Made by a program: the position numbers and the translations under genes. Under the pieces are notes generated by a model, which searched no databases, had not been told where the DNA came from, and saw only the letters and a list, made by a program, of their open reading frames with translations. From NCBI RefSeq assembly GCF_004681185.1, contig NZ_SRIF01000002.1:663994-727993 (forward strand): 64,000 bases of DNA, read 5' to 3'. This document shows positions 15,286 through 24,577 of the stretch, in pieces; the first letter of the stretch is position 1; each line of letters begins with the position of its first letter. This DNA is from Haloarcula amylovorans (GTDB lineage Archaea > Halobacteriota > Halobacteria > Halobacteriales > Haloarculaceae).

Positions 15286-16481
15286 TCGTCTTCTTCCTCC
15301 CGGGCGGTCGCCGCGTCGTCGTCGGCCGCGCCCGCGTCGCGCTTGGCCTCGGCGATGAGATCGTCGGCCCCTCGCTCGGCCAGTTCCGCGGCGAGGTCGA
15401 CGGCGGCGGAGATGTGGCGTTCGGCGGGGAGGTCGCGACCGACCCGCACTTCCTCGTCGCCGTCCCGCGAGAGGACGCGGACGTTGGTGTGGACGACGCC
15501 GCCTTCGAGGGTGGCGTAGACGCCGATGGGAGCTACACAGCCGCCGCCGAGTTCCGCGAGGATGGTCCGCTCGACGGTCGTCTCGACCCGGGTCCGTCGG
15601 TGGTCGATGCGGTCTTTGATGTCTACGGCGAGGTCACCGTCGACGGCCGTCACCGCGAGCGCCCCCTGTCCGGGGGCGGGAACGAACGCGCTGGTGTCCA
15701 GTTCCGTCGTCCCGACGTGATGGGAGAGGCCGGCGCGGTCGAGTCCCGCCTGCGCGAGGACGATAGCGTCGTACTCGACGTCCGGGTCGCGCTCCATCGC
15801 CCGACGCTCGAGTTCCGCCAACCCGTTGAACCAGCCCTCGACGTCCTGCTCGTAGGGGAACTCGTAGTCGTCGTCCTCCGCTGCGGGCGGGCCTTGCCCG
15901 CCCGAATTTTCCGAGGCACGTTGCGCCTCGCCTCCCGCGTGTTCCTTCCGCTCTTGCTCGGCCTCGTGGCGCTCCTGGTGTTCGCGCTGGAGCGTCGGTG
16001 CGAGCAGTTTCTCGATGCGCGTATCCACGTTGCCCCGCAGCGGTTCGACGGTGAGGTCGGGTCGTTCGGCGAGCAACTGCGCGCGGCGGCGGAGACTCGA
16101 CGTGCCGACCGTTGCACCCTCCGGCAAGTCGTCCAGTTCGAGTCCATCGGGCGTCACGAGGGCGTCGCCCGCCGCAGCGCGTTCGGGGACGCCGGCGACG
16201 ACCAGTTCGTCGGGTCGCTCGGTCGGCATGTCCTTCATCGAGTGGACGGCGGCGTCGAGTTCCCCCGCGATGACCTTCTCGTCTAAACTGCGGACGAACG
16301 CGCCGGTCTTGCCGAGGCGGTGGATGAGTTCGTCGCGTATCTGGTCGCCGGTGGTCTCGACCTCGGTCAGTTCGACGGTGAGTCGTCGGCTGGCCAGTGC
16401 GTCCCTGACCGTGGCCGCCTGCCGCAACGCCAGATCGGAGCCGCGCGTGGCGAGTCGGAGCGTGTCCCCGCGTGTAGTCAT
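15282..16481 (-). CDS. hemC: Hydroxymethylbilane synthase
   Basis: 399 residues from ATG 16481 (MTTRGDTLRLATRGSDLALRQA). The dipyrromethane cofactor cysteine is in LGGGCVAPIGVYA, and ATRGSDLALRQ, HSMKDMPTERPDEL and GTSSLRRRAQLLAERP are family motifs. It is longer than the usual 300-310 residues because of a charged insertion at about 180-235 (E, R, K, H, Q rich, then GGEAQRASENSGGQGPPAAE). Similar insertions occur in haloarchaea. The DNA of the insert holds two perfect palindromes (15884-15930). It polymerises four porphobilinogens and opens the hemC-cobA-hemD unit. Confidence 0.94.
   Translation of the reverse strand: MTTRGDTLRLATRGSDLALRQAATVRDALASRRLTVELTEVETTGDQIRDELIHRLGKTGAFVRSLDEKVIAGELDAAVHSMKDMPTERPDELVVAGVPERAAAGDALVTPDGLELDDLPEGATVGTSSLRRRAQLLAERPDLTVEPLRGNVDTRIEKLLAPTLQREHQERHEAEQERKEHAGGEAQRASENSGGQGPPAAEDDDYEFPYEQDVEGWFNGLAELERRAMERDPDVEYDAIVLAQAGLDRAGLSHHVGTTELDTSAFVPAPGQGALAVTAVDGDLAVDIKDRIDHRRTRVETTVERTILAELGGGCVAPIGVYATLEGGVVHTNVRVLSRDGDEEVRVGRDLPAERHISAAVDLAAELAERGADDLIAEAKRDAGAADDDAATAREEEDE
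15884..15930. repeat. Two palindromes inside the hemC coding insertion
   Basis: 15884-15904 is a perfect 9-bp stem with a 3-base CTT loop (CGGGCGGGC / GCCCGCCCG). 15912-15930 is a 6-bp stem (CGAGGC / GCCTCG) with a 7-base loop. Both lie in the charged insertion of HemC, in frame. The first belongs to the same triloop class as the intergenic hairpins. Confidence 0.8.
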
Positions 16482-16667
16482 ACGTCTCTCTCGACGGGCC
16501 GCTTTGAAAAGCACATCACTTCCCGCGGCCGATTCTCACTGAAAACCTTGTAAGTAATAATTCCTAAAGATTTAATAGCGGCAATATCGTACGACCGGTG
16601 CGTGCACTGGCATGGACAGTGACTGACTGGCACGCACGGCAGGGGAGTACAGGGTGGGAGAGACGCG

Positions 16668-16871
16668 ATGCGCCGGCGTGAGTTCTTGGTGGGAATCGCC
16701 GGCATCGGGGTGCTGGCACTCACCGGTACGGCGGGGGGTGCCGGCGTGGTGAACAGGGCCGCCGCGGTTTCTGAGCGTCGACGAGGACGGGTTTCTCGCG
16801 AGTCGACCGTCGCTCTGAGCGACCACAAGATAGACTACCGAACGCTGCGTCGGTTAGTGAAAGAGTTGTAA
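16668..16871 (+). CDS. Small Tat-exported protein
   Basis: 67 residues beginning MRRREFLVGIAGIGVLALTG, a twin-arginine signal (RRREFL) with a hydrophobic core and the processing region GTAGGAGVVNRAAA. The mature part is about 35 residues, basic, ending in YRTLRRLVKEL. No named family is apparent. It stops three bases before the beta-propeller gene, so the two probably form an operon and are both destined for the cell surface. An AT-rich tract at 16550-16580 (TTTAATAG) may be the promoter, giving a leader near 70 bases. Confidence 0.6.
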   Translation: MRRREFLVGIAGIGVLALTGTAGGAGVVNRAAAVSERRRGRVSRESTVALSDHKIDYRTLRRLVKEL

Positions 16872-16874
16872 CTG

Positions 16875-18482
16875 ATGATGGACAGACGAGCGTTCGGCCT
16901 CTTCGTGCTAGCGATGGTCGCGGTCGTCCTCGCGGCCCCGGTGGCGGGTGCTCCCGGCGTCGACGGGTGGGAGAGCTACGCGGGCAGCGAACGCAACACC
17001 GGTGCCGCTACGTCGCTGCCGTCATTGGAGTCGCCGACGGACGACTGGAACCGCGCACCCGGCGGCGACGTTGCTGCCAGTCCCGTCGTCGCCGACGGAC
17101 AGGCCTTCGTGGCGACGGGCGAGTTCGTCAACGCGCACGCGCTTGCGGACGGAACTCGACAGTGGACCAGAGACATCGACAACCAGCGATACGACTCGCT
17201 GGCCGCCGCCGACGGGACCATCTACGTGACGACGGCCGACGGCGTGACGGCCCTCGGCACCGCTGACGGGAACGAGCAGTGGTCGGCGTCGTTCTCGGGA
17301 ACCGCCTTCGGGCCGCCGACGGTCCACGACGGCACCCTCTACGTCGGCAGCACCGACGGAACGCTGTACGCCGTCGACGCCGACACCGGCGACATGGAGT
17401 GGACCTACGACGCCGAGGCGTCCCTCTCGACCACTGCCCCGGCCGTCGCCGACGGCACCGTCTACGTCGGCGACCGCAACGGGACGCTCCACGCGGTCGG
17501 AACCGACAGCAGCGGCCTGTGGACCGAATCGATCGCCGACGAACGACTCACTTCACCGGCCGTCACTGACGGGTCGGTGTCCGTCGGCGCGGCCGACGGC
17601 ACCGTCGCCGCGTACGCGCCCAGCGGCACTCAGCAGTGGGCGACCACGCTCGGTGATGCAGTGCTCTATTCGCCGGTCGTCACTGGTGACACCATCTACG
17701 CCGCGACGGCCGCCGGTGACGTGATCGCGCTCGACGACACGAGCGATGGCGCGACGACGTGGACGGCGGAGGTCTCGGCGACCGGCGTCGACGGCGTCTC
17801 GATGTCGCTACACGGCGACACGCTCGTGACTGCCACCGATGCCGGTGCGGTCCACGGTATCTCGACGGACGGAACCCACCTGTGGACGAGAGAACTCAGC
17901 GGATCCGCCGTCTCGCCGCCAGCCCTCGTCGACGGCACGGTTATCGTCGGGACCGACGCCGGAGAGGTGTACGCTCTGACGGACGAGAGCGCGACAGGCG
18001 GCGGTCGCGACGGGGCGACCGGCGGCGATGGCTCGACTGAGAGCGGGGCGACGGCGACCGAGTCGAGCGATGGCGAACCGTCGGGCGGAAGCGCCCCGCC
18101 GAGCGGCGGCGGTGGCGACGGCGGCACGGGTGGCGGTACGGGCAGCGGGGCGACCGGCGGCTCACAGAGCGACAGGGCGACCACGACGCCGTCCGGCGAG
18201 GCGACTACCGTGCCGGACGGGCCGGGACCGGCGAACGGCGAATCCGCGACCAACACCGCTGTACGGACGACTCAGACGAGTGGCGTGACAGCCGAGAGAA
18301 CGACAGCGGATGCGACTCGGACAGCGAGCAACGGCGAGGGACCGACCGGAACCGCGACGACTGTGACCGACGAACCCCCCGGGTCGCCGGTCGAAACTAC
18401 CGACGGAAGCGGTCCCGGCTTCACCGCCGCGCTCGCGGCGCTGGCAGTCCTGCTAGCCGGCCTGCTCGCGCGCCGCCGATAG
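16875..18482 (+). CDS. Secreted PQQ-like beta-propeller with PGF-type C-terminal tail
   Basis: 535 residues. An N-terminal signal (MMDRRAFGLFVLAMVAVVLAAPVAGA) leads to about seven repeats of the type GTLYVGSTDGTLYAVDADTG between about 55 and 375, the PQQ-binding-like (YVTN/BamB-like) propeller. A 120-residue Ser/Thr/Gly/Asp-rich linker follows, likely glycosylated. The C-terminus SGPGFTAALAALAVLLAGLLARRR has the PGF motif, a hydrophobic helix and a basic tail, the mark of archaeosortase A substrates anchored by lipid after cleavage. It probably sits at the S-layer or outer face. No PQQ-enzyme residues are evident. Confidence 0.82.
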   Translation: MMDRRAFGLFVLAMVAVVLAAPVAGAPGVDGWESYAGSERNTGAATSLPSLESPTDDWNRAPGGDVAASPVVADGQAFVATGEFVNAHALADGTRQWTRDIDNQRYDSLAAADGTIYVTTADGVTALGTADGNEQWSASFSGTAFGPPTVHDGTLYVGSTDGTLYAVDADTGDMEWTYDAEASLSTTAPAVADGTVYVGDRNGTLHAVGTDSSGLWTESIADERLTSPAVTDGSVSVGAADGTVAAYAPSGTQQWATTLGDAVLYSPVVTGDTIYAATAAGDVIALDDTSDGATTWTAEVSATGVDGVSMSLHGDTLVTATDAGAVHGISTDGTHLWTRELSGSAVSPPALVDGTVIVGTDAGEVYALTDESATGGGRDGATGGDGSTESGATATESSDGEPSGGSAPPSGGGGDGGTGGGTGSGATGGSQSDRATTTPSGEATTVPDGPGPANGESATNTAVRTTQTSGVTAERTTADATRTASNGEGPTGTATTVTDEPPGSPVETTDGSGPGFTAALAALAVLLAGLLARRR

Positions 18483-18484
18483 GC

Positions 18485-19030
18485 TCACCACGGCTCGTTT
18501 TTCAATCCGAGCGCGTAGGCGATGCCGTTCGTCAGCACGTGCAACAGCGGCGTGAGCAGGAGAATTGCCACTAAGACGGGAACGGTGAACGTTTCGCCGA
18601 ACCACGACGGTGCGAGGACGAACGCGCAGGCGAGCGCGCCGACCACGAAGTCGAGTTGGTCCAGTCCCGGGAAGGCTGCTCCGCGTTCGCGGCCGCTCCG
18701 GCGCTTGAGAAACGACGCTCCGATGTCGCCGAGCATCGCTCCGAACGCCAGTCCGAGGCCCGCGCGCAGCGGAAACGTCGGGAGCGCGTAGCCGACGAGG
18801 TCGCTCGCCGCGGGTGCCAGCATCGAAAGCAGTATTGCCAGCGCCAGTCCAGCGAGCGTCCCAACGAGGGTCCCGCGCCACGTCTTTCCGTCACCGAGCA
18901 GTCGGCTGTCGCCCATCGTCCGTCCACCGTCGATCGGCCGGCCCCCGCCGGCGAGCACTGCCGCGTTGTTGGGTACGTACGCGGGCAGCATCGCCCACAC
19001 TGCCGTCACCACGACACCGAAGACGTCCAT
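18485..19030 (-). CDS. carS: CDP-archaeol synthase
   Basis: 181 residues from ATG 19030 ([36 protein letters not shown]). This is the CarS family (DUF46), an integral membrane CTP:archaetidate cytidylyltransferase in archaeal phospholipid synthesis. Conserved features are [46 protein letters not shown] and the [13 protein letters not shown] segment; about five membrane helices are visible. Start codons further upstream are in non-homologous DNA antisense to the proline dehydrogenase start region. It is convergent with the propeller gene (two bases between stops). Confidence 0.93.
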   Translation of the reverse strand: MDVFGVVVTAVWAMLPAYVPNNAAVLAGGGRPIDGGRTMGDSRLLGDGKTWRGTLVGTLAGLALAILLSMLAPAASDLVGYALPTFPLRAGLGLAFGAMLGDIGASFLKRRSGRERGAAFPGLDQLDFVVGALACAFVLAPSWFGETFTVPVLVAILLLTPLLHVLTNGIAYALGLKNEPW

Positions 19031-19142
19031 GTCCGCGCCGTCTCGGCCCGGCGTCTTAACGCGTGTGACTCGTACCGAACGCGTGTCACGACGACAGCGC
19101 GACGCGGCAACCTTCTTGCCGTCCGGGTGGCAACTATCGGGC

Positions 19143-19979
19143 ATGTTGCCGCCACTGGCACGTCGGTTCGTCGCCGGGGAGTCGGCCGCCGAAGCCCTCG
19201 AACACGCCCGCCGGACGAACGAACGGAACGTCGGCGTCATCTGCAACCGGCTGGGCGAACACTACTACGAGCGCGCTCCCGCGGCCGCCGACACCGCCGC
19301 CTACGAGCGACTCGTCGCGGATATCGGCGCGAGCGCCCTCCGAGCCTGCATCTCGGTCAAGCCCTCCCAACTGGGACTGCTCGTTGACGAGTCATTCTTC
19401 CGCGAGAATCTCGCGCGCGTCGTTGAAACCGCTGCCGAGCACGGCGTCTTCGTCTGGATGGATATGGAAGACCACACGACGACCGACGCCGCCATCGATG
19501 CCTTCGAAGCGCAGGCCGAGACACACGGGGGCGGCGTCGGTCTCTGCCTCCAGTCGAATCTCCGTCGGACGGCTGCCGATCTCGAACGGCTCGCCGACGT
19601 GCCCGGAAAACTTCGGCTGGTCAAGGGCGCGTACGACCCCCCCGCGGACGTGGCCTATCAGGACAAAGCCGAGGTGAACGAAGCCTATCGCCGGGATCTG
19701 GAGTTCGTGTTCCGTGAGCGCACCGGCGGGATCGCCGTCGGCAGCCACGACCCCGAGATGTTGACGCTGGCAGCGGACCTCTACAGCGAGTACGAGACGC
19801 CCTACGAGGTGCAGATGCTGATGGGCGTGCGCACCGACGCCCAGTACGAACTCGCGGGCGTCTGTGACGTCTGGCAGTACGCCCCCTTCGGCAGCGAGTG
19901 GCCCGCGTACTTCTGGCGGCGCGTCCTCGAACGAAAGGAGAACGCACTGTTCGCGCTTCGCGCACTCACCAGCGGCTAG
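19143..19979 (+). CDS. Proline dehydrogenase
   Basis: 278 residues from ATG 19143 ([41 protein letters not shown]). The FAD-binding TIM-barrel motifs of PRODH are present: VSVKPSQL-like [49 protein letters not shown], and the C-terminal [15 protein letters not shown]. It oxidises L-proline to pyrroline-5-carboxylate. The size suits a monofunctional short (archaeal/Gram-positive type) enzyme. The partner P5C dehydrogenase is not next to it. It is divergent from carS with about 110 bases between starts. Confidence 0.93.
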   Translation: MLPPLARRFVAGESAAEALEHARRTNERNVGVICNRLGEHYYERAPAAADTAAYERLVADIGASALRACISVKPSQLGLLVDESFFRENLARVVETAAEHGVFVWMDMEDHTTTDAAIDAFEAQAETHGGGVGLCLQSNLRRTAADLERLADVPGKLRLVKGAYDPPADVAYQDKAEVNEAYRRDLEFVFRERTGGIAVGSHDPEMLTLAADLYSEYETPYEVQMLMGVRTDAQYELAGVCDVWQYAPFGSEWPAYFWRRVLERKENALFALRALTSG

Positions 19980-20039
19980 TGCTCAGCACGCGGGACCAGA
20001 AAGGAAAGGGCTCATATCCCGTGCCAGCCACTATCTCCT

Positions 20040-20693
20040 ATGGCCTCGTCCTCGTCGTGGAAGCGTGACTTTGCGAGCGGCCTCATCGTTTTGTTGCCCA
20101 TCATCGTCACCCTCACCGTCATCATCTACCTCTACGGCATCTTAGCTTCCGCGGCGTTTTTCATTCCCGCCATCGACTCCGGGCTCCTGATCGCGCTCGG
20201 GGTGCCCGCCGACGCCGCCACCGCCCGAGCGGTCGAACTCGCCCAGGTGTTCGTCGCGCTCGTCCTGTTCGTCTTGCTCGTCTTCTCCGTAGGCTATCTT
20301 ATGCGGACCGCCTTCGGCGACATCGTCGAACGGGCCCTAGACGACGCGATGAACCACGTTCCGGGGCTTCGGGTGGTGTACAACGCCTCGAAGATGGCGG
20401 TCGAGACGGCAGTGTCGGGCACCGAAGAACTCCAGAAACCAGTGAAACTCGAAGTGTGGGACGGGCTGCGGATGACCGCGTTCAAGACCGGCAAAACGAC
20501 CGACGACGGCCGCGACGTCCTGTTCTTGCCGACGGCCCCGAACATCACCACCGGATTCGTCATCGAAGTCGACCCCGAGGACTACGAGGAGACCGACGAA
20601 CGCGTCGAAGACGCGCTGACGCGCATCCTCAGCGCCGGGTTCGGCGACACCGACAAGGGTGAGAGCCCGCTTCCGATCACGGGCGAAGACTAG
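20040..20693 (+). CDS. DUF502 family membrane protein
   Basis: 217 residues. Two membrane helices at about 10-35 and 60-90 frame a loop, followed by a soluble domain holding NHVPGLRVVYNASKMAVETAVSGTEELQKPVKLEVWDG and VLFLPTAPNITTGFVIEVDPEDYEE. These are the DUF502 signature segments. No function is established for the family. It begins 60 bases after the proline dehydrogenase stop on the same strand and is convergent with ilvE. Confidence 0.85.
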   Translation: MASSSSWKRDFASGLIVLLPIIVTLTVIIYLYGILASAAFFIPAIDSGLLIALGVPADAATARAVELAQVFVALVLFVLLVFSVGYLMRTAFGDIVERALDDAMNHVPGLRVVYNASKMAVETAVSGTEELQKPVKLEVWDGLRMTAFKTGKTTDDGRDVLFLPTAPNITTGFVIEVDPEDYEETDERVEDALTRILSAGFGDTDKGESPLPITGED

Positions 20694-20705
20694 CTGCGGA
20701 GCCGC

Positions 20706-21638
20706 TCAGACGTACCGGAACCACTCTTCGCGCTCGCCCGATTCCACGAGGTCGAAGAAGGCGTTCTGAATCTCGTCGGTCACCGGGCCTTTCGTCCCTT
20801 CGCCGATCTGGTTGTCGTCGACGCTGCGGATGGGCGTCACCTCCGCTGCGGTGCCGGTGAAGAACAGTTCGTCGGCGGTGTACAGTTCGCCCCGCGAGAT
20901 GGTCGCCTCGTCGTGGACTTCGTAGCCGCGCTCCTCGGCGAGTTCGATGGCGGTGCGGCGCGTGATCCCGTCGAGGATGGACTCGGCCAGTCCGGTCGTG
21001 TATATCTCGCCGTCGCGGACGAGGAAGATGTTCTCGCCCGGCCCCTCGGCAACGTTGCCCTCCTTGTTGAGGACGATGGCCTCCATGTAGCCGTTGCCCT
21101 TCGCCTCCAGCGACGCGAGGACGCTGTTGACGTACGTCCCGGTCGTCTTGGCGTTCGTCGGAATCTGACTGGAGGAGTACTTCCGCCAGGAGGAGACGGC
21201 CACGTCGACGCCGTCTTCGAGCGCTTCCTCGCCGAGATACGCGCCCCACGGCCACGCGGCGAGGCCGACCTGCACCGGCGATTTCCCGGGGTTCAGTCCC
21301 AGCGGGCCGTAGCCGTAGAAGGCGATGGGGCGGATGTAACACGACTGGAGGTTCTCGCGGCGGATGAGTTCCTCTGTCGCCTCGGTGAGGTCGTCCTTCT
21401 CGAAGGGCATTTCGATGTCGTACACCTCCGCGGAGTCGTAGAAGCGATCGAGGTGCTCCTCCCAGCGGAAGATGGCCGGGCCTTCTTCGGTCTCGTAGCA
21501 GCGGACGCCTTCGAAGACGCCGGTGCCGTAGTGGAGCGCGTGGGTCAGCAGGTGGACGTTCGCCTCCTCGAAGTCGACGAACTCGCCGTCCATCCAGACC
21601 TCCTCGACGCCCTCGAACATCTCGGGACGCTCGCTCAT
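20706..21638 (-). CDS. ilvE: Branched-chain amino acid aminotransferase
   Basis: 310 residues. Fold-type IV PLP aminotransferase: ALHYGTGVFEGVRCYETEEGPAIFRW at the N-terminus, Arg-Ala-containing RPIAFYGYGPLGL, SWRKYSSSQIPTNAKTTGTYVNSVLA with the PLP lysine (in TNAKTTG), GPGENIFLVRDGEIYT and FFTGTAAEVTPIRSVD. It catalyses the last transamination in leucine, isoleucine and valine synthesis. Length matches the family. The next minus-strand gene starts well upstream, beyond 200 bases of hairpin DNA. Confidence 0.95.
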   Translation of the reverse strand: MSERPEMFEGVEEVWMDGEFVDFEEANVHLLTHALHYGTGVFEGVRCYETEEGPAIFRWEEHLDRFYDSAEVYDIEMPFEKDDLTEATEELIRRENLQSCYIRPIAFYGYGPLGLNPGKSPVQVGLAAWPWGAYLGEEALEDGVDVAVSSWRKYSSSQIPTNAKTTGTYVNSVLASLEAKGNGYMEAIVLNKEGNVAEGPGENIFLVRDGEIYTTGLAESILDGITRRTAIELAEERGYEVHDEATISRGELYTADELFFTGTAAEVTPIRSVDDNQIGEGTKGPVTDEIQNAFFDLVESGEREEWFRYV

Positions 21639-21793
21639 GCCCCTTCCCCCGAGGTCCGACAGTCACTTTCGGTACCGACCGTTCGCTCGTCGTGAGTCAT
21701 ATATCCCCCATTGAATCCCTTGGTTAAGAGTGTTGACGGTGTCTGTCCACTGTTGACAGGGTGCCGGCGACGCCAAAAGAAAGGACGCCTCGT

Positions 21794-21834
21794 CGGCGAG
21801 CGCACGAGTCCCTCGTGGGCCCTCGCGCTCGCCG
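21794..21834. repeat. Nested hairpin 3' of the secreted-protein gene
   Basis: An outer perfect 9-bp stem (CGGCGAGCG 21794-21802, CGCTCGCCG 21826-21834) encloses an inner triloop hairpin CACGAG-TCC-CTCGTG (21803-21817) plus an 8-base bulge. It lies 12 bases beyond the stop of the minus-strand gene 21847-22974, so it could shape its transcript end. Confidence 0.7.
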
Positions 21835-21846
21835 AGACGCGCTACG

Positions 21847-22974
21847 TCAGTTAGCTGCGGTCGCGGTCTCGTTCTCAGGCGTGGCCGTCTCCTCGTCCGG
21901 TTCGAGGACGATGACATCCGAGGGTGTTCCCTCGCTCTCGCCGTCAGTGCCAGACTCGTCCATCGGCGTCCCGGTCATATTCTCGTCCTGCTGGTCGGTC
22001 GCGTTCTCGTCCGCGGCGGCGACGCCCTCACAGCCGCCAGTCGAGAGCGTCATCGGTTCCGAGAGGTCGAGCGCAGTCCGGGTCGGCTCCGCGTCCTCGT
22101 CAGAGGCGTTGGCCGAGACCACTTCCCAGTTCTCGACGGTGCCGTTGTAGTACTGGCCGGCCAGCACGGCGTCGTCGTTGAAGGCCGGACTGACACTGAC
22201 CGAGAAGTTCTCGCCGAGGCCGCTGTAGACGCCGCCGTCCGTGGCCGCGTCGCCCCACGTCCAGTCGACGCGAGCGGTCTCGTTGTCGACGGTCCAGACG
22301 TCGTAGCTGGTAGGCCCGTCGTACTCGTCGTCACGGACCGTCCACGTCCCGTTGGCCGGGAGTTCGGTGATGTCGAGGGAGGCGGATCCGCCGGTCGAGT
22401 TGGCGTTGCCCTCGTTACCGTGGACGAACACCAGGCTCAGCGTGTCGTCGGCCGTGTCCTCGGTCCCGTTCGTGTCCGAGTACAGGAAGACGATGCTCGT
22501 GTTGGCCCGCTGGAGGTTCGTCGTCCCCTCCGAGCCGTACGCATCGCCCGTCGTGTTAACGTATGGGTTATCGGAGAACTCCTCCGGGAGGCGATAGTCG
22601 TAGAACTCCAGTGCGGACTCGTTGCCGGAGATCGGCGTTACCACGGTACACTGCCCGCCCTGGACGGCGGCGTACGACTGCGCGTCGGCGCTCGCCGCTT
22701 CGTCGGTCTGCGTCTCCTCCTCGCCGTCATCCGTCGGCGTTTCCGCTTCGTCATCCGCCGGCGTCGCCGTCGGTTCCGCCTCGTCGTCCGGCGGCGTCTC
22801 CATTGGGTCGTCGGTCGGTGTCTCCATTGGGTCGTCGGTCGGTGTCTCGGTCGGCGTCTCGTCGGCCTGCGATGCGGCCAGGCCGGTCAGCGGTACCAGT
22901 AGGACGGAGACCACCACGAGTATGGTGAGGAGTCGTCGTCCAGAAAGCCAGTTCGAACTTGGGATCGGTGCCAT
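21847..22974 (-). CDS. Secreted acidic threonine-rich protein, unknown function
   Basis: 375 residues from ATG 22974 (MAPIPSSNWLSGRRLLTILVVVSVLLVPLTG). A Sec-type signal ends near residue 34 (LAASQADETP). Next is a Thr/Pro/Asp/Glu-rich stalk (about 38-96) with repeats of ETPTDDPM. A central domain of about 180 residues (GGQCTVVTPISGNES ... YNGTVENWEV) is followed by another acidic, Thr-rich tail. Many N-x-S/T sites fit S-layer-type glycosylation. I recognise no domain. The short repeats ME-TPTDD-P vary by small duplications, so length polymorphism is likely. Confidence 0.65.
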   Translation of the reverse strand: MAPIPSSNWLSGRRLLTILVVVSVLLVPLTGLAASQADETPTETPTDDPMETPTDDPMETPPDDEAEPTATPADDEAETPTDDGEEETQTDEAASADAQSYAAVQGGQCTVVTPISGNESALEFYDYRLPEEFSDNPYVNTTGDAYGSEGTTNLQRANTSIVFLYSDTNGTEDTADDTLSLVFVHGNEGNANSTGGSASLDITELPANGTWTVRDDEYDGPTSYDVWTVDNETARVDWTWGDAATDGGVYSGLGENFSVSVSPAFNDDAVLAGQYYNGTVENWEVVSANASDEDAEPTRTALDLSEPMTLSTGGCEGVAAADENATDQQDENMTGTPMDESGTDGESEGTPSDVIVLEPDEETATPENETATAAN

Positions 22975-23100
22975 GCATCCAATCACCCACGACAAGCGGG
23001 CATTGTTATTCCCGCCGTAGAAATGCGTAAGCCGGGCTGAGCGAAAGAGCGACTGCGACAAGCCCGGCTTAGGTGTCGGTAGCTCGGAGTATCGAAGAAC

Positions 23101-23772
23101 TCAGTCGAGCGCGGCCAGCAGCGCCGCCCCTTCGACGTAGACCAAGCCTTCACGCTCGGCGTAGGCGCGGGCGGCAGCCGGCGGCAAGGCCTCGCCCGTC
23201 TCGTCGTCGAGCATCTCACAGACGACCGCGGCGGGGGGCTGATCAGCGGCAGCGGCCAACGCGATCCCGAGTTCAGTGTGGCCTTCCCGATCTTCCAAGA
23301 GGGCCGGGGCGGCCCGCAGGAGGTGGACGTGACCCGGCGAACGGAACGCCTCGGCGAAGGTCGCGGCATCGGGGTCGGCGGCGGTAGCGGCGAGTTCGCG
23401 GATGGTCAGCGCGCGGTCCTCGTCGGTGATGCCGGTGAAGGTGTCGCGGTGATTCACCGTGAGCGAGAACGAGGATCGTTCGTCGTAGCCCAGTTCGTGG
23501 TCCACGGCGGTCGGGTGGTCGACGACCTCCTGCATGAACGGCAGCGAGAGCGCGTCGGCGACGGCGTCTGAGAGGGCGACACAGACGAGGCCGCCCGCGT
23601 CGTTGCGAAGGCGCGCGACCGCTGCCGGGTCGACCGCCCCCGCCGGGTAGACGATATCTGTTTCGCCTTCGCGATCGGCAGCGTCGTGGATCAACACGGG
23701 CTCGCCGCGTGCGAACGCGGCGACGGCGTCGGCGGCGCTGTCCGTGTCCACGGGTGACTCACTCCGAGACAT
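23101..23772 (-). CDS. ribB: 3,4-dihydroxy-2-butanone 4-phosphate synthase
   Basis: 223 residues. The DHBP synthase motifs are [15 protein letters not shown] (acidic Mg2+ ligands), [43 protein letters not shown] and [12 protein letters not shown] plus the C-terminal [16 protein letters not shown]. It makes the four-carbon unit of riboflavin from ribulose 5-phosphate. Its ATG lies inside the ribK end (14-base overlap), so both are one transcript. The archaeal type stands alone without the GTP cyclohydrolase II domain. Confidence 0.93.
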   Translation of the reverse strand: MSRSESPVDTDSAADAVAAFARGEPVLIHDAADREGETDIVYPAGAVDPAAVARLRNDAGGLVCVALSDAVADALSLPFMQEVVDHPTAVDHELGYDERSSFSLTVNHRDTFTGITDEDRALTIRELAATAADPDAATFAEAFRSPGHVHLLRAAPALLEDREGHTELGIALAAAADQPPAAVVCEMLDDETGEALPPAAARAYAEREGLVYVEGAALLAALD

Positions 23773-24457
23773 GGACGGTCACCTCGTCACCGTCTTCCAG
23801 TTCCAGCACGTCCCGGAGCTTCTCGGGGGCGATGACCTCCAGTTGCTCCTCGCCGTGGTGGGTTCGCTCGGGCGCGATGACGTGAGCGGGTTCGTACTCG
23901 CCGTCGCCGCTCTCGACGGAGACCGGGTAGCAGTACGCTGGGCCGTAGGTGCGCTCGTCGTCTTCCCAGCCCTCGATAGTGACCGGCTCCAGCGCGCCGA
24001 GTCGCGCGCGCTTGCGGACGCTCTCCTCGGTGAGTTCGAGGTTCAACGTCCCGGCGAACGGTTCGTAGTCCAGTCGCTCGATGAACTGCTCCATGTACCC
24101 CGGGAGCGTGATGTAGTGTCGTCCCTCGCCCATCCCCGAGGTGACGATGCCGTTCAAGTGGACGCTCGCGTCCGACTCGAAGATGCGCCGGTAGTCTGCG
24201 TACTCAGACTGGAGGCGACGCTCGCCCGCGGCGGTGATGCGGACCTCCTGTCCGTCGCTGACGATGTCGCGGTCCAGCAGGTCAGCGTCTTCGAGGCGTT
24301 GCAGACGGCGCGAGGCTGTCTGGTTCGAGGCGTCGAGTCGCGCCGCGAGGTCCGCACAGGACACCTTCGTCGGCTCGTCCATCGCGCCGTCCAGCGCGAG
24401 CAGTTTCAACGTCGCCAGTTCGTCGTGCCCGACGACCTGTCCCGATGATTCAGCCAT
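23759..24457 (-). CDS. ribK: CTP-dependent riboflavin kinase with N-terminal HTH
   Basis: 232 residues from ATG 24457 ([28 protein letters not shown]). The N-terminal 90 residues are a winged HTH ([32 protein letters not shown]), followed by the RibK domain: [35 protein letters not shown] and [21 protein letters not shown]. RibK phosphorylates riboflavin to FMN using CTP. In haloarchaea the HTH fusion is a known regulator of riboflavin genes (RbkR); which regulatory target it has here is inferred. The overlap with ribB supports a riboflavin unit. Confidence 0.92.
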   Translation of the reverse strand: MAESSGQVVGHDELATLKLLALDGAMDEPTKVSCADLAARLDASNQTASRRLQRLEDADLLDRDIVSDGQEVRITAAGERRLQSEYADYRRIFESDASVHLNGIVTSGMGEGRHYITLPGYMEQFIERLDYEPFAGTLNLELTEESVRKRARLGALEPVTIEGWEDDERTYGPAYCYPVSVESGDGEYEPAHVIAPERTHHGEEQLEVIAPEKLRDVLELEDGDEVTVHVSE

Positions 24458-24577
24458 GTAGTGAGCTATGAAGTCGCGCCCGATAAGCGTACCGAACGTG
24501 ATATGTGTTCCAGAAATGGAACGGTGAGCAACGCGCGAAGCGTTGTCTCGAACTGTCACCCACGAAGCGGCCCGCTT

